This document shows positions 11,155 to 22,100 of a stretch of DNA of 64,000 nt, in pieces. A program made the position numbers and the translations under genes. The stretch covers positions 1,240,001-1,304,000 of the forward strand of contig CP012820.1 in NCBI GenBank assembly GCA_001936135.1, written 5' to 3'. Position 1 is the stretch's first letter, and each line of letters begins with the position of its first letter. Source of the stretch: Saccharomycopsis fibuligera x Saccharomycopsis cf. fibuligera (taxonomy: Eukaryota > Ascomycota > Saccharomycetes > Ascoideales > Saccharomycopsidaceae). The notes under the pieces are model-generated. The model searched no databases. It saw nothing but the letters and a program-made list of their open reading frames with translations, and was not told the DNA's origin.

Positions 11155-11573
11155 TTCGAGCTCCTCGCTCCGGACAGAAAAGAAAAAAACGCACTTGAGC
11201 CAAATAGGCCCGACATGCTGCAGTAGTGTTGAGAGGTACTAAGGGAAAAAAAATTTTTTTTTTTTTTAGTGTGTGTGTGTCTTTCCATATTAGTGGGGGT
11301 TTACATAAAAAGTTAGCCGCATGGCGTATGCATCCTATGTTTGTTATGCATACAAATGCAGTTATGGCTGCAAGGAAAACCTACTTTAAAGAGATGAAAA
11401 AAGCCAAAGTTCACTAAACAATAACAGTTTTTATCTTGACTACAGTCAGCAGTTGCAAGTAGCCAACAAAAGCAGTAATGTTACAAGAAAAACACAATAG
11501 ACAACGGCACTTTGAGTATGAAAGTTGACAAGGTTTCTGGTGGTAGTATTTATAGCAGCTGTAGTTCTGCCAG

Positions 11574-11613
11574 TATATATCACTATATATCACTATATAT
11601 CACTATATATCAC
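11574..11613. repeat. Decamer tandem repeat (ATATATCACT)n
   Basis: Four near-perfect copies of a 10-bp unit, about one helical turn, in the distal FTR1 upstream region. Confidence 0.9.
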
Positions 11614-13675
11614 GGTTAGTAGAGTGGAGTGGTGGGCGCAATATCTTGTTCAAGTACTGCAGCCTTTCTGCAGTAATCTCTGAAAAAGGGATTAACAGCG
11701 ATTGGTTTTCGTTAATTTCGAAACAAATGCCCTGTTAAACAATAATCTACAGAGATTGTATGCTTTTAAAGCATCATTTTTGGTATATCTTTTTGTTGCA
11801 GTCAGACCCTCTTTGCTGGGTTCGGACGCTTTCGTTCATCCTTCTCGGGGATATAAGATTGCCTTTTCTTGTCGTTAACAAGTTCGCAAGGTCCAAGAAA
11901 GTGCAAGACTCATTTTTCTAGGCTTTACTAGACTAGCCTACAGGCATGAAAGTCCTGCAGTTACAGTACCAGCTGTTATTCATTAAGGGATATCCAGCAT
12001 TTCGAGAACGAATCAGAAAAAAGAAATTGCATTCTCCGGCCAATCAGCCAAGGCAAAAAAGAAAGCTCCACAATACTAGTTCATAAAATAATTTAGGGAG
12101 GCACAAAAGGCCCTCCGGGTAATGGATTATTTGACCGCAGACATTACGCATTAGTCTGCAGAGTGCATCGAGTACAAAAATGTATAGTCCACGTATCCCG
12201 GCGTTGGAATGCGTCGCTTTTTTCCATCGCGAAGATTTTAGTTTCCTTTTTTCACACTTAAATTTTTATCTGATCAATCAGTTAACGCATCCATCTATTT
12301 TGTCAGTCACAGACAAAATCAATAAGCGATATGAATATTGGCGATTAAAGAAGACTCAAAAATTACTCTGGCGAGAGTTTTGTTGTTCAGATGAGCCGTG
12401 CGCTCTTTTATGAGTGTCCTACAATGGTAAACCAGAATATCACTACCAGTATCCTTTATTTTTCTTCTCGCACGAGCGTTATCGGAACTCGATTTTTGCC
12501 CAGACTTTTGATTAAAGTATACGAGAGCGTCGGAAGTATAAAAAGAAACACCAAAAAAAAATAAAGCGCCCACCAAAAGCCAAACAAAAATGAAGCAGTG
12601 GTGCAAAACTAAAATACAAATATCATAAGATTCTTGCAACACTGGCATCACTAGCACCGACATCCCGTTTTCTTTCTTTTTTTTTGCACTAACAAAGAGT
12701 GAGAGAATGCAACTTGCAAGACAATAGACAGCCGATTTATTCTCCGGATGCGTGTGCCCAGAGCCTTTGCAGCCCGGTATGTAAGTCATTTCTTTTGATC
12801 AGTTACGGCGAAACATCATGTATAGCACCAGCACCAAAGGGTACGTCTCAACATCGTCATTTGCTGTAACCATGAAATTTAATCCTTATAGGGATCAAAA
12901 CAATTTTCACCTACAATTATTAAGTTTGTGCGGTTACTTTTTCGTTTGTTTTTTCTATTGTCAAATATGTGCTTTTCCACTTTTTGCAGCGGGATTGGCT
13001 TTTTTATTACAGGATACTACTTACCACGAGTATTAATTTACAGGGCACAGACATGCGCTGCTGGCTGGTTATTATTCCACTGCTTTGAGTAATACTTTCT
13101 TTGGCCCTACATACGACATGCCGGCCAATGGCGGGACTCCGTTGCACCTCTAGTTTTTTTGTTCTTTCTGATTTGAAACAGAGCACTGTCACCAAAAGCC
13201 GGCGCAGGACTGATTGTTTTGATTAGCTGTGGGGCCTGTTTGGACAGCATACTGTATACATTATTTACTGTGAAAGTGTGCCGTACGCACGGCGCTCAAA
13301 TGACTGGTCTTTCAGTACTTCTACTCGCTTGCTTTCTCGATATTTTGGAGTAAATAATAAGCCCACCCTTGCTTAGTTTACCCACCCCTAAACTATGGGA
13401 ATATGGCACTAGTGCTATTTTACAATAACTAATAACTACAAAAACTGTACGGTTCTTTAATTGACCGGTGCACCGACGGTATAGCTTGTGCTCTGTGCTC
13501 TGTGCTCTGCGTTTCCTGCCACCCGGGTACTGTTTCTTGCTTCTCAAAAATCTGTTGTTGTTTTGTAGTGACTTTTATTTTCGCCCAATTCCCCCATGCT
13601 TGAATGATAAATTTAGCAGAAGATGTGATTGTGATTATTTCATGTACCTTCCGCTGTATTACAGCTGTTGCAAAG

Positions 13676-13722
13676 AAAAAAAAAAAAAAAAAAAAAAAAA
13701 AATAAAATAAAATAAAATAAAA
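13676..13722. repeat. Poly-A run followed by (TAAAA)n
   Basis: 27 consecutive A followed by four TAAAA units. This is a simple repeat within the gene desert. A retroposed poly-A tail is possible, but there is no recognisable sequence upstream to support it. Confidence 0.85.
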
Positions 13723-14073
13723 GTAAAACGTTCAACACAATTTACATTTTAATGTATGCAAAACATCATGTACTGTATTGTGCAATACTATCTAGGTGGT
13801 AAGCCCTTCATGTCCAATGGCTATAGGCATTGTGAACCACCATGCAGTAATTCCCATAAAATAGCGGAACTATACTCTCAAATTTGCTTCAAGAACCCTG
13901 GAACTATATGTCAATAACTATAGGTCTCTTTTCCATCACCTATCGTGATTTTCTTTCCTCTTTTCAACCCACTTTCTTGTTTGACATGCGATTAGGTGTA
14001 TTTAATATAAAGAAAAAAAACAAAATCCACAAATTTAAGCTAAGACAACTTCCACCCCCAAGAAAAGCCAAGC

Positions 14074-14095
14074 TTTTTTTTTTTTTTTTTTTTTT
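14074..14095. repeat. 22-bp poly-T run
   Basis: Homopolymer of T in the gene desert, lying 350 bp from the poly-A run and of opposite polarity. Confidence 0.9.
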
Positions 14096-16864
14096 ATGTG
14101 TCGGAAAAGCAACTGCTAGAAGAAAAATGCAATCTGGTTAACTTAGGGACTGAGTTGCCAAACTATAATTTTTTACAATTATGAATCTTCTTTTATCTAG
14201 GTGTATCTTATATACTCTTAGAGAATAGAATACCCGGCATGAGCTTGTGCTTTTTCTGTCTGGCTGTGTGTGAGTTCTAGCAGCATACTGTGAGGATACT
14301 ACATAGATTTCTGTTGAAGCCGGACTCTCAATACTAATTGCACAATAGCGGACAGCTAAGCACAGGTGGCTAATCGATGGTCGCGACTAGATCCTGTTTG
14401 CAGAATTGCAACAGGTATGCTCGCTGTACAGAGAGCGCTATTGATGGCCCATCAAAGAATGTAGTTTGGGTATTGATCAATGTCGATTTTAGCAGTATTA
14501 ATTACGCCAACATCTTTCCAAAACGGATGGGAGGCATATATTATTGAATAATACAATAGATACTAAAATGATTCCGGCATATGTGCGGATTGTTTCCGAG
14601 GTAGAAGCGCGGAGACGGTTATTGGTGGGACGCGGATCCGTACCGTATGCTTTCCGTGCGACGGTTTCCACTCCGCCGTTACTACGGAACTGTTCAAGAG
14701 CAACGGTTTTAGAGACATTTTGTGACTGCAGTACCTGGAATGTATACAAAAATAAGTTAATAACACAATAGTAATGTCTATTATAATGTAAAGCTGACAA
14801 GATTAAAATTTTGGAACAAAAGCCTTTAGGTGCTGAGCATTTGCAATAATAGCACAGACAGAAAACCAATCTTTGGCTAATATTATAGTCTCAGCTAGTA
14901 TAACAATAGAAGTGACGTGGAAACTGAGCATTCTTGTTGTTAGAAAATACCTTTGTTCAAATACTTTTTAGCTGAGTTCCACTATATTAAACGTGAGTTG
15001 ACAAAGTGTTCCTGGGTGCTTGCGCTGAGGACGTTTTGACCTCAAACACTCATTCAATCAATTATTCTGCTACCTGCTGTGAGTTAATTTCTAGGACGGC
15101 CATGTTCAACTCTGAGAGCGGAACAGTTGATAATTCTCTGGTAAACAATCAGATATTAACAAGTTATGATCCAGGTAAAATGGAAAGCCAGTCCTCGAGT
15201 ATGTTCTGAGCTAAAGCTTTTGAGCAATATGACGTATAAAGACCCTTGGTCTTTTTCATGCTTGCCAAGCAAAAGAAAATGTGAAAAGAATAAACGTTTT
15301 TCGAAAAACGTTTTATACAGCACTTACACAATAGCAAAGGTATGTGCAAACACCATAGTATCGTATTATTTGCTTCATGATATTGCAGAAACTGTAATGC
15401 CCTGTATTGTCAAATTTAAGGGCTTCGCTTTCCATTAAACTGTCGCTTTTTTGCTTTATTACGTATTCTACTACAAAAGACCTCTCTTTTTGATTTGATC
15501 TCATTATCAAGTATCACGTAACTTCGAAGCAACTTTGGGTATGCGTCATCGGAGTTGCTATTGCCATATTACATTGCAGAATTAATTACATATAACGTTA
15601 ACGTCCTTGGACATAGAGTTGTCCTTGAACTGAAGCTATAGCTGAAGTTGTAGCTACTGCGCCACTTGTGGCGGTGACTTCATGTTGCCATCGGCAAGTG
15701 TGCGGTGACTTAATTCCAAAGCTGTGTGACAGTCTGCGAGGCGTGGTAGTCAAAGCAAAAATATGCTATCAGAGTTAGTATTTATGGCAAATATCGCTCG
15801 CTATTGCTAGAAACAACACGAATAGTTCCAAAATCCGTACAAGAATCCAGTTAATCCAAAGTAGGTTCGCAAAGAGACCTCACAAAAGCTCATGAGCTTT
15901 AACGATCAAATCATGCATGCAATCGGGGCAGGCGCCTGGACCCACTTAGACTAGCCTGATGTATATTCTTTAGTGGTTCCTTCCCTTGGAGAGGGGGAAT
16001 CAAAGCAGACAAATGAGTATGCCGAATTATGATTATCTTTCTGGTTGAGATCAAGTAGAGGTTATGTGTGTGCGTACAATATGGCGTTTTTACCATGGTT
16101 CGTGGCCAGCATTATCCTTGTCAATCACCAAAATTGATGAGCGCAGCAGCAGTGTAATGTACAATAATGCAACATTTCGAGAACCGATGTGCGGTTTTTG
16201 GAGTTGAGAAAGTGTTGATGGGTGTTGTGTCGTCTGGGGAAAGCAAAATCAAAGCAAAACCGTTGTTCAAAAAACTGCTAATTTCATATCCAGTGCCCAA
16301 ATTTAAGGGTTCAGTGCAGCGTTGGACAGTGTTGCTTTTCGATGAGAGGGTTTGGAAGAGCAAAAGTAACAGTAGTGCGAGCAAATCTAAAGAGTTCTGT
16401 CTCAATGAATTCAGCAATCGTAGTACCCGCTAGGAGCTCTCTCCAAACTTAATTTCGCGGGGAGAGGGGGACCCAATCAGGACTAAAGCAAGGCAGAAAA
16501 ATAAAGCAAGAACAACAAAAAAAAGAAAGAAAAGAAACAGTGTACACTGTAACTGAATAATCACCCTGCTGTTTTTTAAACTTTGATGAAATCTTCCTTC
16601 AAAAGAAAAACAGAGAAAAATAAGGAAAAAAACATTGGAGAAGAAGAAACCAGTTGTTGCAAAGGTTGCAGTAACTACTGCGATGGGAATGACAGAAGAG
16701 CCTCTGCATACAATTTTAAAATCTGGAAAGTCATTTAAATAGCCTGACTTTCCCTTGTCTTCTGATTTCTTAATTTTGTGCCCACACATTCACAGAAGAC
16801 TATTTTTATAACAGATCAGCTTATCGCCCTTCTATTTTAACACCACATCACACCACATAACAAT

Positions 16865-17779
16865 ATGGAGTCAATGGAACGAAAATACATGATTGGCATC
16901 GAGACCCCTAGCCCACCATACGGCGGCTCACCCGATACCAGCGGGGCCAATAGCGATGTATACGACGATAACGATTTTGCATACAACAAGCCACTCAATG
17001 CTTGTCTATTCATCAATACCAATAGTAAAAATAATAATAATTACAGTATCAATGGCAAAAACTCCTGTAGTGGGAATAGCAGTCCACGTTTATCCAGACC
17101 AAGCTCGGTGACATCAACTACAAAGGGAAACCCACGAGGCAGTGCATATTTGCTTACTGACATCAACAATGATAGTTTCTTATCTCTTAGTCGAAGAAAC
17201 AGTCTCATCAGTCATAATCAGAACAAGAACAACAATCACAACTATTCTCACGGAAATGGCAACGGCCAGCGACGTAAAAGTACAGGATCGCTGACGATTC
17301 TCGATAATTACACTTCACAGCTAGCTAGTGCCAATAATGGGGTAAGGCCAAGACATCATAGCAGCCAAGTTGCCTGTCCTTCTCCTAGTGGCGCGCATGC
17401 AAATCCAAACAGGAGTTACAACGCTAATTATGACCAAGATCAAAGCATTCTGATATCAGCAGGGCCAGCCGACGCTATACAAAACGACAACTACAATAAT
17501 TATAACAACAGTGGCAAGCCTTGCGGTCCACTAAGCGATAGCAAAGCTGATTTGTTAGAAAGCCCCGGAACTCCAGTTTCTCCCTCCACTGCTGCGTCAG
17601 AGGAAACAAAACCAACACCAGTATCATATAACCGGGGCAGCATTACCAGTATTGGTAGCACTACCAGCAACAGCAGCAACAAAAGTAGCCAGAGGTCTAA
17701 AAGACATCATTCGAGACGGGGTAGTACGGCTATCAAATTTCATAATCCAGTGTATGTGGAGCAGCAGCATCAACATTAA
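16865..17779 (+). CDS. Unrecognised Ser/Asn-rich protein with RRxS/T sites
   Basis: I do not recognise this 304-residue protein. It is almost entirely low-complexity and rich in Ser, Asn, Gly and His, with no membrane segment or globular domain visible. Three basic phosphosite-like motifs stand out: RRNS at about residue 111, RRKST at about 137 and RRGST near the C-terminus. They are the RRxS/T type used by protein kinase A and related kinases. Several SP/TP sites (TPSPP, SPGTPVSP) could be cyclin-dependent kinase targets. The last 15 residues (KFHNPVYVEQQHQH) look less degenerate. The ATG at 16865 is the first in frame and follows an A-rich leader. That it is a real gene is inferred from uninterrupted length and from the codon-biased low-complexity style shared with AMN1 and SIN3. 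A regulatory, disordered phosphoprotein is the likeliest role. Confidence 0.6.
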   Translation: MESMERKYMIGIETPSPPYGGSPDTSGANSDVYDDNDFAYNKPLNACLFINTNSKNNNNYSINGKNSCSGNSSPRLSRPSSVTSTTKGNPRGSAYLLTDINNDSFLSLSRRNSLISHNQNKNNNHNYSHGNGNGQRRKSTGSLTILDNYTSQLASANNGVRPRHHSSQVACPSPSGAHANPNRSYNANYDQDQSILISAGPADAIQNDNYNNYNNSGKPCGPLSDSKADLLESPGTPVSPSTAASEETKPTPVSYNRGSITSIGSTTSNSSNKSSQRSKRHHSRRGSTAIKFHNPVYVEQQHQH

Positions 17780-18493
17780 AATTATAATTGAGGCGATAAT
17801 AGATTATGATTTGGCAGTTTTTGTATCAGTCTGTGGATGTTGCTTGTCACTTTTGAGAAGTGATACGCACTTTGTCAAAACATTTTGCTAAAATGGTGGG
17901 GGTGGGTTATCATCACTACCATGTTATCTTTTTTTTTACAACCAATATTAATAACTTCCTTACTTCAAATCGTCAATTTGATTACGTTTACGTTACGTTT
18001 ATCCCATTTTAGCTATTTTAATTCTCTGGTTTACTGGACTTTTGCTGTTTATCTTCTTTCTAAAAACACTTTTATCATATAGCATTTTCTATTTTTTGAC
18101 ATTTTTATGCTCTTTTATTTGGCTAGCAAGTACATTTGTCATAACGCTTTATACACCGTTAATCCATCATGTTTTATAATCGCAGTTCTCGATAATTATT
18201 GTTAAAGAAACCTTTACGTTACTTAAATTTCTCAGTATACTGTAAGATAAAAGATGATTGCTCAATATCTACCGATATAAATTATGCGAGTACTATGTGA
18301 CTGCCTCGCGAAAGCAGTACTACAGTAACCAAATACATGTCACACATTTGGGATGTGCCAATCTACTTCGTTAGAGGTAAAACACCGTATAGACACGGTT
18401 TTGAATTTGTGTAAATATATAAATATAAAGCACTGTTTCCAAAAATCAAAATAACATTATTACAAAAACTATAATTGGAAAGGAAAAAAATAG
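17780..18493. other. AT-rich spacer before tRNA-Leu
   Basis: No gene seen. It is very AT-rich around 17950-18250. The tRNA terminator (T7 on the minus strand, 18484-18490) lies at its right end. Confidence 0.5.
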
Positions 18494-18610
18494 TGGACGC
18501 GATGAGGTTCGAACTCATGCCTCTTTCGAGACTCGATTGCTCAGCTTTTTAAAGCTGCAAGAGATTGTTACTCTTGAGTCGAGCGCCTTAGACCACTCGG
18601 CCACACGTCC
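18494..18610 (-). tRNA. tRNA-Leu(CAA) with a 35-nt intron
   Basis: Read on the minus strand, the 5' acceptor strand GGACGTG pairs with CGCGTCC near the 3' end, followed by discriminator A. The D arm begins GCCGAGTGGTCTAAGGC. The anticodon stem CTCGA/TCGAG encloses loop CTCAAGA, giving anticodon CAA. A 35-nt intron follows position 37 and contains TCTTG, which can pair with the anticodon region as in known tRNA introns. A long variable arm (class II) and a T arm with GTTCGAAC are present. The mature length is 82 nt. S. cerevisiae tRNA-Leu(CAA) also carries an intron here, so this is conserved. Seven T residues directly downstream form the Pol III terminator. Confidence 0.97.
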
Positions 18611-18621
18611 TTCACGTGAGT

Positions 18622-18863
18622 TGTTTTGTTTAAAGAAGGGTTAGTTCTCTACTAAGTATTTTAAACACGTTTGTTATGGTTATTATCGTTATCGATGGGT
18701 ATATCGGCTTGTCCTTTATTCCGCCCATCGCTATATACACAAGTTAAAAGGAACACGTCGCCGACCTTTATACAAGATTTTCGACAACTTCAAGGCACCT
18801 TCTGACGGTTGTGAATACAGACTGATCAGGAATGCGAACACAACGAAGGAAATGTTCGCAACA
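18622..18863 (-). mobile_element. Solo LTR of a Ty-like retrotransposon
   Basis: A 242-bp solo LTR with TGTTGCGAAC at one end and AAACAAAACA at the other, giving TG...CA termini. It is flanked by a perfect 5-bp target duplication, TGAGT, at 18617-18621 and 18864-18868. It lies 11 bp upstream of the mature 5' end of tRNA-Leu and reads in the same direction. It is roughly 92% identical to the LTR at 47011-47264 by eye. No internal region remains. The intact target duplication and high identity suggest a fairly recent insertion. Placement next to a Pol III start is as known for Ty3-type elements, but family membership cannot be fixed from an LTR alone. Confidence 0.92.
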
Positions 18864-19026
18864 TGAGTTTTAATTTTAAAAATAAATGTCAATTTATTAA
18901 AATACATATAAATAAGAAATTGAGCTGGAAGATGGTATTGAAGCGAGACTCTTTCTTTTTATCTATTGGTACCAACAACAAAACATACTAAAACAAAAAC
19001 AAGAACCATCAAAACCATGATCTCCT

Positions 19027-19052
19027 CTAGACATATCTCAACTCCGGCAAAA
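19027..19052. repeat. 26-bp segment shared with the tRNA-Ile locus
   Basis: CTAGAC(A/T) followed by ATCTCAACTCCGGCAAAA is nearly identical (about 24 of 26) to 46167-46192. Both copies lie upstream of a tRNA gene among LTR remnants. It is probably a remnant of another element family. Confidence 0.6.
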
Positions 19053-19196
19053 CTACTAAACTTACAATACTATTAGGGTTTTTGCCTATATAAGTTTCCT
19101 CTATATGATAACAATTGAACTATACAGTATACGCTATATAGATAAGTTTATGATAGTCTATTTTCTATCTTTCATATACAGTTAATAATTCTATCT

Positions 19197-19607
19197 TGTT
19201 TGTGAAAAAAAAAGTTATATTGCTACAGAATGATTTCAAACTCTTTTTGTGGTATGCTAGCTTCTCATTTATTTCGCCCTTTTCCACGTACGCAATCTGA
19301 AAGGAACACGATACCGACCGTTATACATGATTTTTTGTTGGAGATAGGATCGAATCTACTACACATACCAGGAGGGGAAGATCACATCTTTGATGTTGAT
19401 TGCCTCTAGTAATTGCGCGTACTTCAGATTATTCTTTCGCCACAGGATGCAGTTTTCCAAAAAGAGAAATTATACCTTATGGACGGTATGGTGATGTTAG
19501 AGGTATAATTCCGACATTTTTGACAACATCAGGTGACTATCGTCTCACCAATTGTAAGCACAGATTCACCAGGAAAGCGAACACGGTGAAGGAAGTTGTT
19601 CGCAACA
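19197..19607 (-). mobile_element. Old, diverged solo LTR related to the one at 18622
   Basis: The right end reads GTTCGCAACA, as in the young LTR. Two blocks match it: one around 19550-19607, and one around 19255-19330 covering the AAGGAACACG, CCGACC and TTATACA core. An extra segment of about 200 bp absent from the other two copies separates the blocks. No target duplication is obvious. It has the same orientation as the neighbouring young LTR and is clearly older. The left end is approximate. Confidence 0.65.
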
Positions 19608-20556
19608 GATCAACGCTCTTCTAGTCATGGCTTCATACCAAAATGAATAATTATAAAGTTTTAAAATGATATACTGTGGTAAAAAAAAAAAAAGCACACA
19701 ATGTCAACAAATTTGGCAAATGATAAATATACAGAGCTCGCTACATAGCGGAAAAGATAATAATAAACAAAAGACAAGAAAAAAAATATATAGAGTGATT
19801 TTTACTCAAAGATTGCATAAACCTCACTTAAGTCATTAATCCATATCACAAGAACACGATATTTTGTTAATCACTTATAGTTTGTAAAGTTTAAAGCTTA
19901 TAGTTGGCCTTGCCAACAGTTTGTGATAAGGGAGCGAAAAATCCGGTATCATGGGGTAATACAAATATACTAAATAAGTACTATAGTAACTTCACTAACT
20001 ACAACATAGGATAGGACTCTCTCTCCAGAAGACACGAAATAACGCATAATGAAATGGTACTAGCTAAGATCAGCAAAAAAGTAAACATCAAACTACGATA
20101 GTACCATATAGTACGGAAAGCCCATAATACAATCCAAAGAGATCGGGATGTGCGGTCAATCAGCGATCGCTGTCGAAAAATCACTTTGAACATACCGCGC
20201 TGTGGTTACTATTTTCTTTTTTAATTTCATTTTCTGCTTTCGTACTGGGAGAATTTCACTTTTCCAAACTAAAATGCGCGTGTTTCTGTTTTGCTCTTGC
20301 CTAATTGGCACAACATTGCATGTATACAGGGGAAAAGTAAACAAAGTGCCAAATAGAAAGAAACCAAAGAAAAAGGAAAAAAAGGCAGGAGATGCGGGAA
20401 GTATTCACGCGAGAAAAGCAAACACAGGAGTTTAACGGATGATGATATGCAAAAATAGAATGAGGGGAAAAAGGGGAACGCTTTACTATACGGATAGGAA
20501 AAATAGAAAAAGTCCAAAGTAGGTTTTAGCAGGCTCGTAAACGTATTTGAAGAAGG

Positions 20557-20590
20557 GGAGGACGAGGAGGACGAGGAGGACGAGGAGGAG
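20557..20590. repeat. 9-bp tandem repeat (GAGGACGAG)n
   Basis: Three to four near-perfect copies of a purine-rich 9-mer in noncoding sequence. Confidence 0.85.
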
Positions 20591-21738
20591 ATGTGGTTAC
20601 TGAACGTAGCTCAAATAAAAAAATCGGTAAGCTAATTACTAGGAAATGGTATGAAAGTGAAAAAGGTAGGTAATCTGAACGAATGAGGAAAGATTATATG
20701 GCATGTGGCGGAAAAATAGAAAGATACTACAGACGTTTGTATGTTCAAACAGCGGAATATCAGCAGAACCGCTTAGGGAGAGAGAGTGAGAGAGCTCTAA
20801 AGCGTTAGAATTAGTCAGTGAAACTGGGCCAAGCAGAAAAGCAAGTAGTCAAACAATGACACGAACACGGTGGCAGAAAAGCCATGGGGAAAGGCATAGC
20901 AATAGAATAGTCTAAAGTGTATGTGAAGGAGATGTGCAAGCTAAGATGGCATACCAGTTACAACCAACGGGCACTGAAAACTGCCACCGCGGCAATAGCA
21001 GCAGCACGGTGGCTTATCGCTGCCTGAGCGCGTAGCAGATGGCTTACACAGCCAGAAAGGGCACAGGTCTAAGCCAGGCTTATATCCACATACCCTATCT
21101 GATCTAGGTAGACAAGAGATGTGCACTGTAAATACAAATGTCTACTCTCACAAAATACGCTATATGGCACCACAGAATATTGCACAAACAGTGGATAATT
21201 CATGTTGCAGAAGATATCCATCAACCTCAAGTGCTATTGTGAACGCCCGGCGTCCATACAATACGTGCCAATACTCGATCTATCAATAGGAACAATTGCC
21301 AAGGGGCAGAAAACGGTCTCAGCGGCAGATTTGTGTAGAAAAAACAAGAAGCAATATTTCTTTTTCTCCGTGCCAGGCGCAGTAGAAACATGCACATTGC
21401 CTCCCATTGCTGCCGAAATACGTGGTACCAGGCGCAAGGACGCCTTAATAAGCAATAAAATGCAATAACGCTGCCAGATACAGCAGCTTCAAACCGGGCA
21501 ACACCGAAATATGGCCGAAAGATTATAGATGAACACCGCTGCCCTCTGGTCCTTGGTGCTAGCCGTCTTGGTTACCCGCCTATATATTTCCGAAAGCGGA
21601 AGGCTATTATGCAGACTGCATGCGTTTTGAGAGTTTTGGGAGGCTTGGCAGCGGTCCAGGCTGCAGTGCTTTTGCAGTTGTTTTTTTTCAGCATGGCTGC
21701 AGCATGATTCGTGAAGCGTTTTTCCAACTAGGCCGGAG

Positions 21739-21746
21739 TATAAATA
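21739..21746 (+). promoter_or_regulatory. TATA box of GAS1
   Basis: TATAAATA about 360 bp upstream of the ATG at 22101. It is followed by a long C/T-rich leader, which suggests a long 5' untranslated region. Confidence 0.5.
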
Positions 21747-22100
21747 TCGAAAGCCAGACTGACTTTTTGCTGCTGCCGGTGGTGGCCAGTTATTTTCGGC
21801 TGTTTTCTTTCTTTCCTTCTTTTCTGTTTTTCTTGTTTACCCCGTGCCTGTTTCCTTGACCACTTCCTTCGCTTGTTAAGTCCTTGGTTGTCCAGTCGCT
21901 AGATATTTCAACCTCAACTTCTTTTCTATCTTACAAGTTAAACAATACTTTTTGTTTCACTTCCCGCTCTTTGTCCTGCTTGCCGGCCAAGAAAAATATA
22001 GTTCTCAAGGACAAACAGGTCCCGATATAACAGCTTATAGTTATACTAGTTAGTATCAGTTCATTCATAACCAACTCAACATCCAATATCTACAAAGAAC

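Larger units (their letters stand above)
11160..16864. other. Gene desert of about 5.7 kb
   Basis: No protein I can support. The longest open frame is 156 codons (12789-12319, -); it is low-complexity, looks like no known family and is probably chance. Visible structure is limited to a decamer tandem repeat (11574-11613), a long poly-A followed by TAAAA units (13676-13722), a 22-bp poly-T (14074-14095) and a CGG/CCG-dense patch (14575-14700). A Reb1-like CGGGTAA lies at about 12116. None of the signatures I know for U1, U2, U6, SRP or RNase P RNA was found, but divergent RNAs could be missed by eye. Confidence 0.45.
19608..22100. other. 2.5 kb upstream region of GAS1
   Basis: No supported gene. 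The region holds a GAGGACGAG tandem repeat (20557-20590), purine-rich sequence at 20380-20700, and nearer GAS1 a long pyrimidine-rich leader. A TATAAATA box lies at 21739. The short open frames here resemble nothing known. The length is well above a typical yeast promoter, even for a highly expressed wall-protein gene. Confidence 0.5.

Noticed and set aside
12319-12789. 156-codon open frame on the minus strand in the gene desert
   Set aside because: It has no recognisable family, mixed low-complexity composition and no supporting promoter features. This length can occur by chance in 5.9 kb.
19320-19400. Possible tRNA remnant (B-box-like GATTCGATCC on the minus strand)
   Set aside because: No acceptor stem or cloverleaf can be drawn. 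It lies inside the old LTR's extra segment. GGTTCGAGAGTC at about 46935 was rejected for the same reason.
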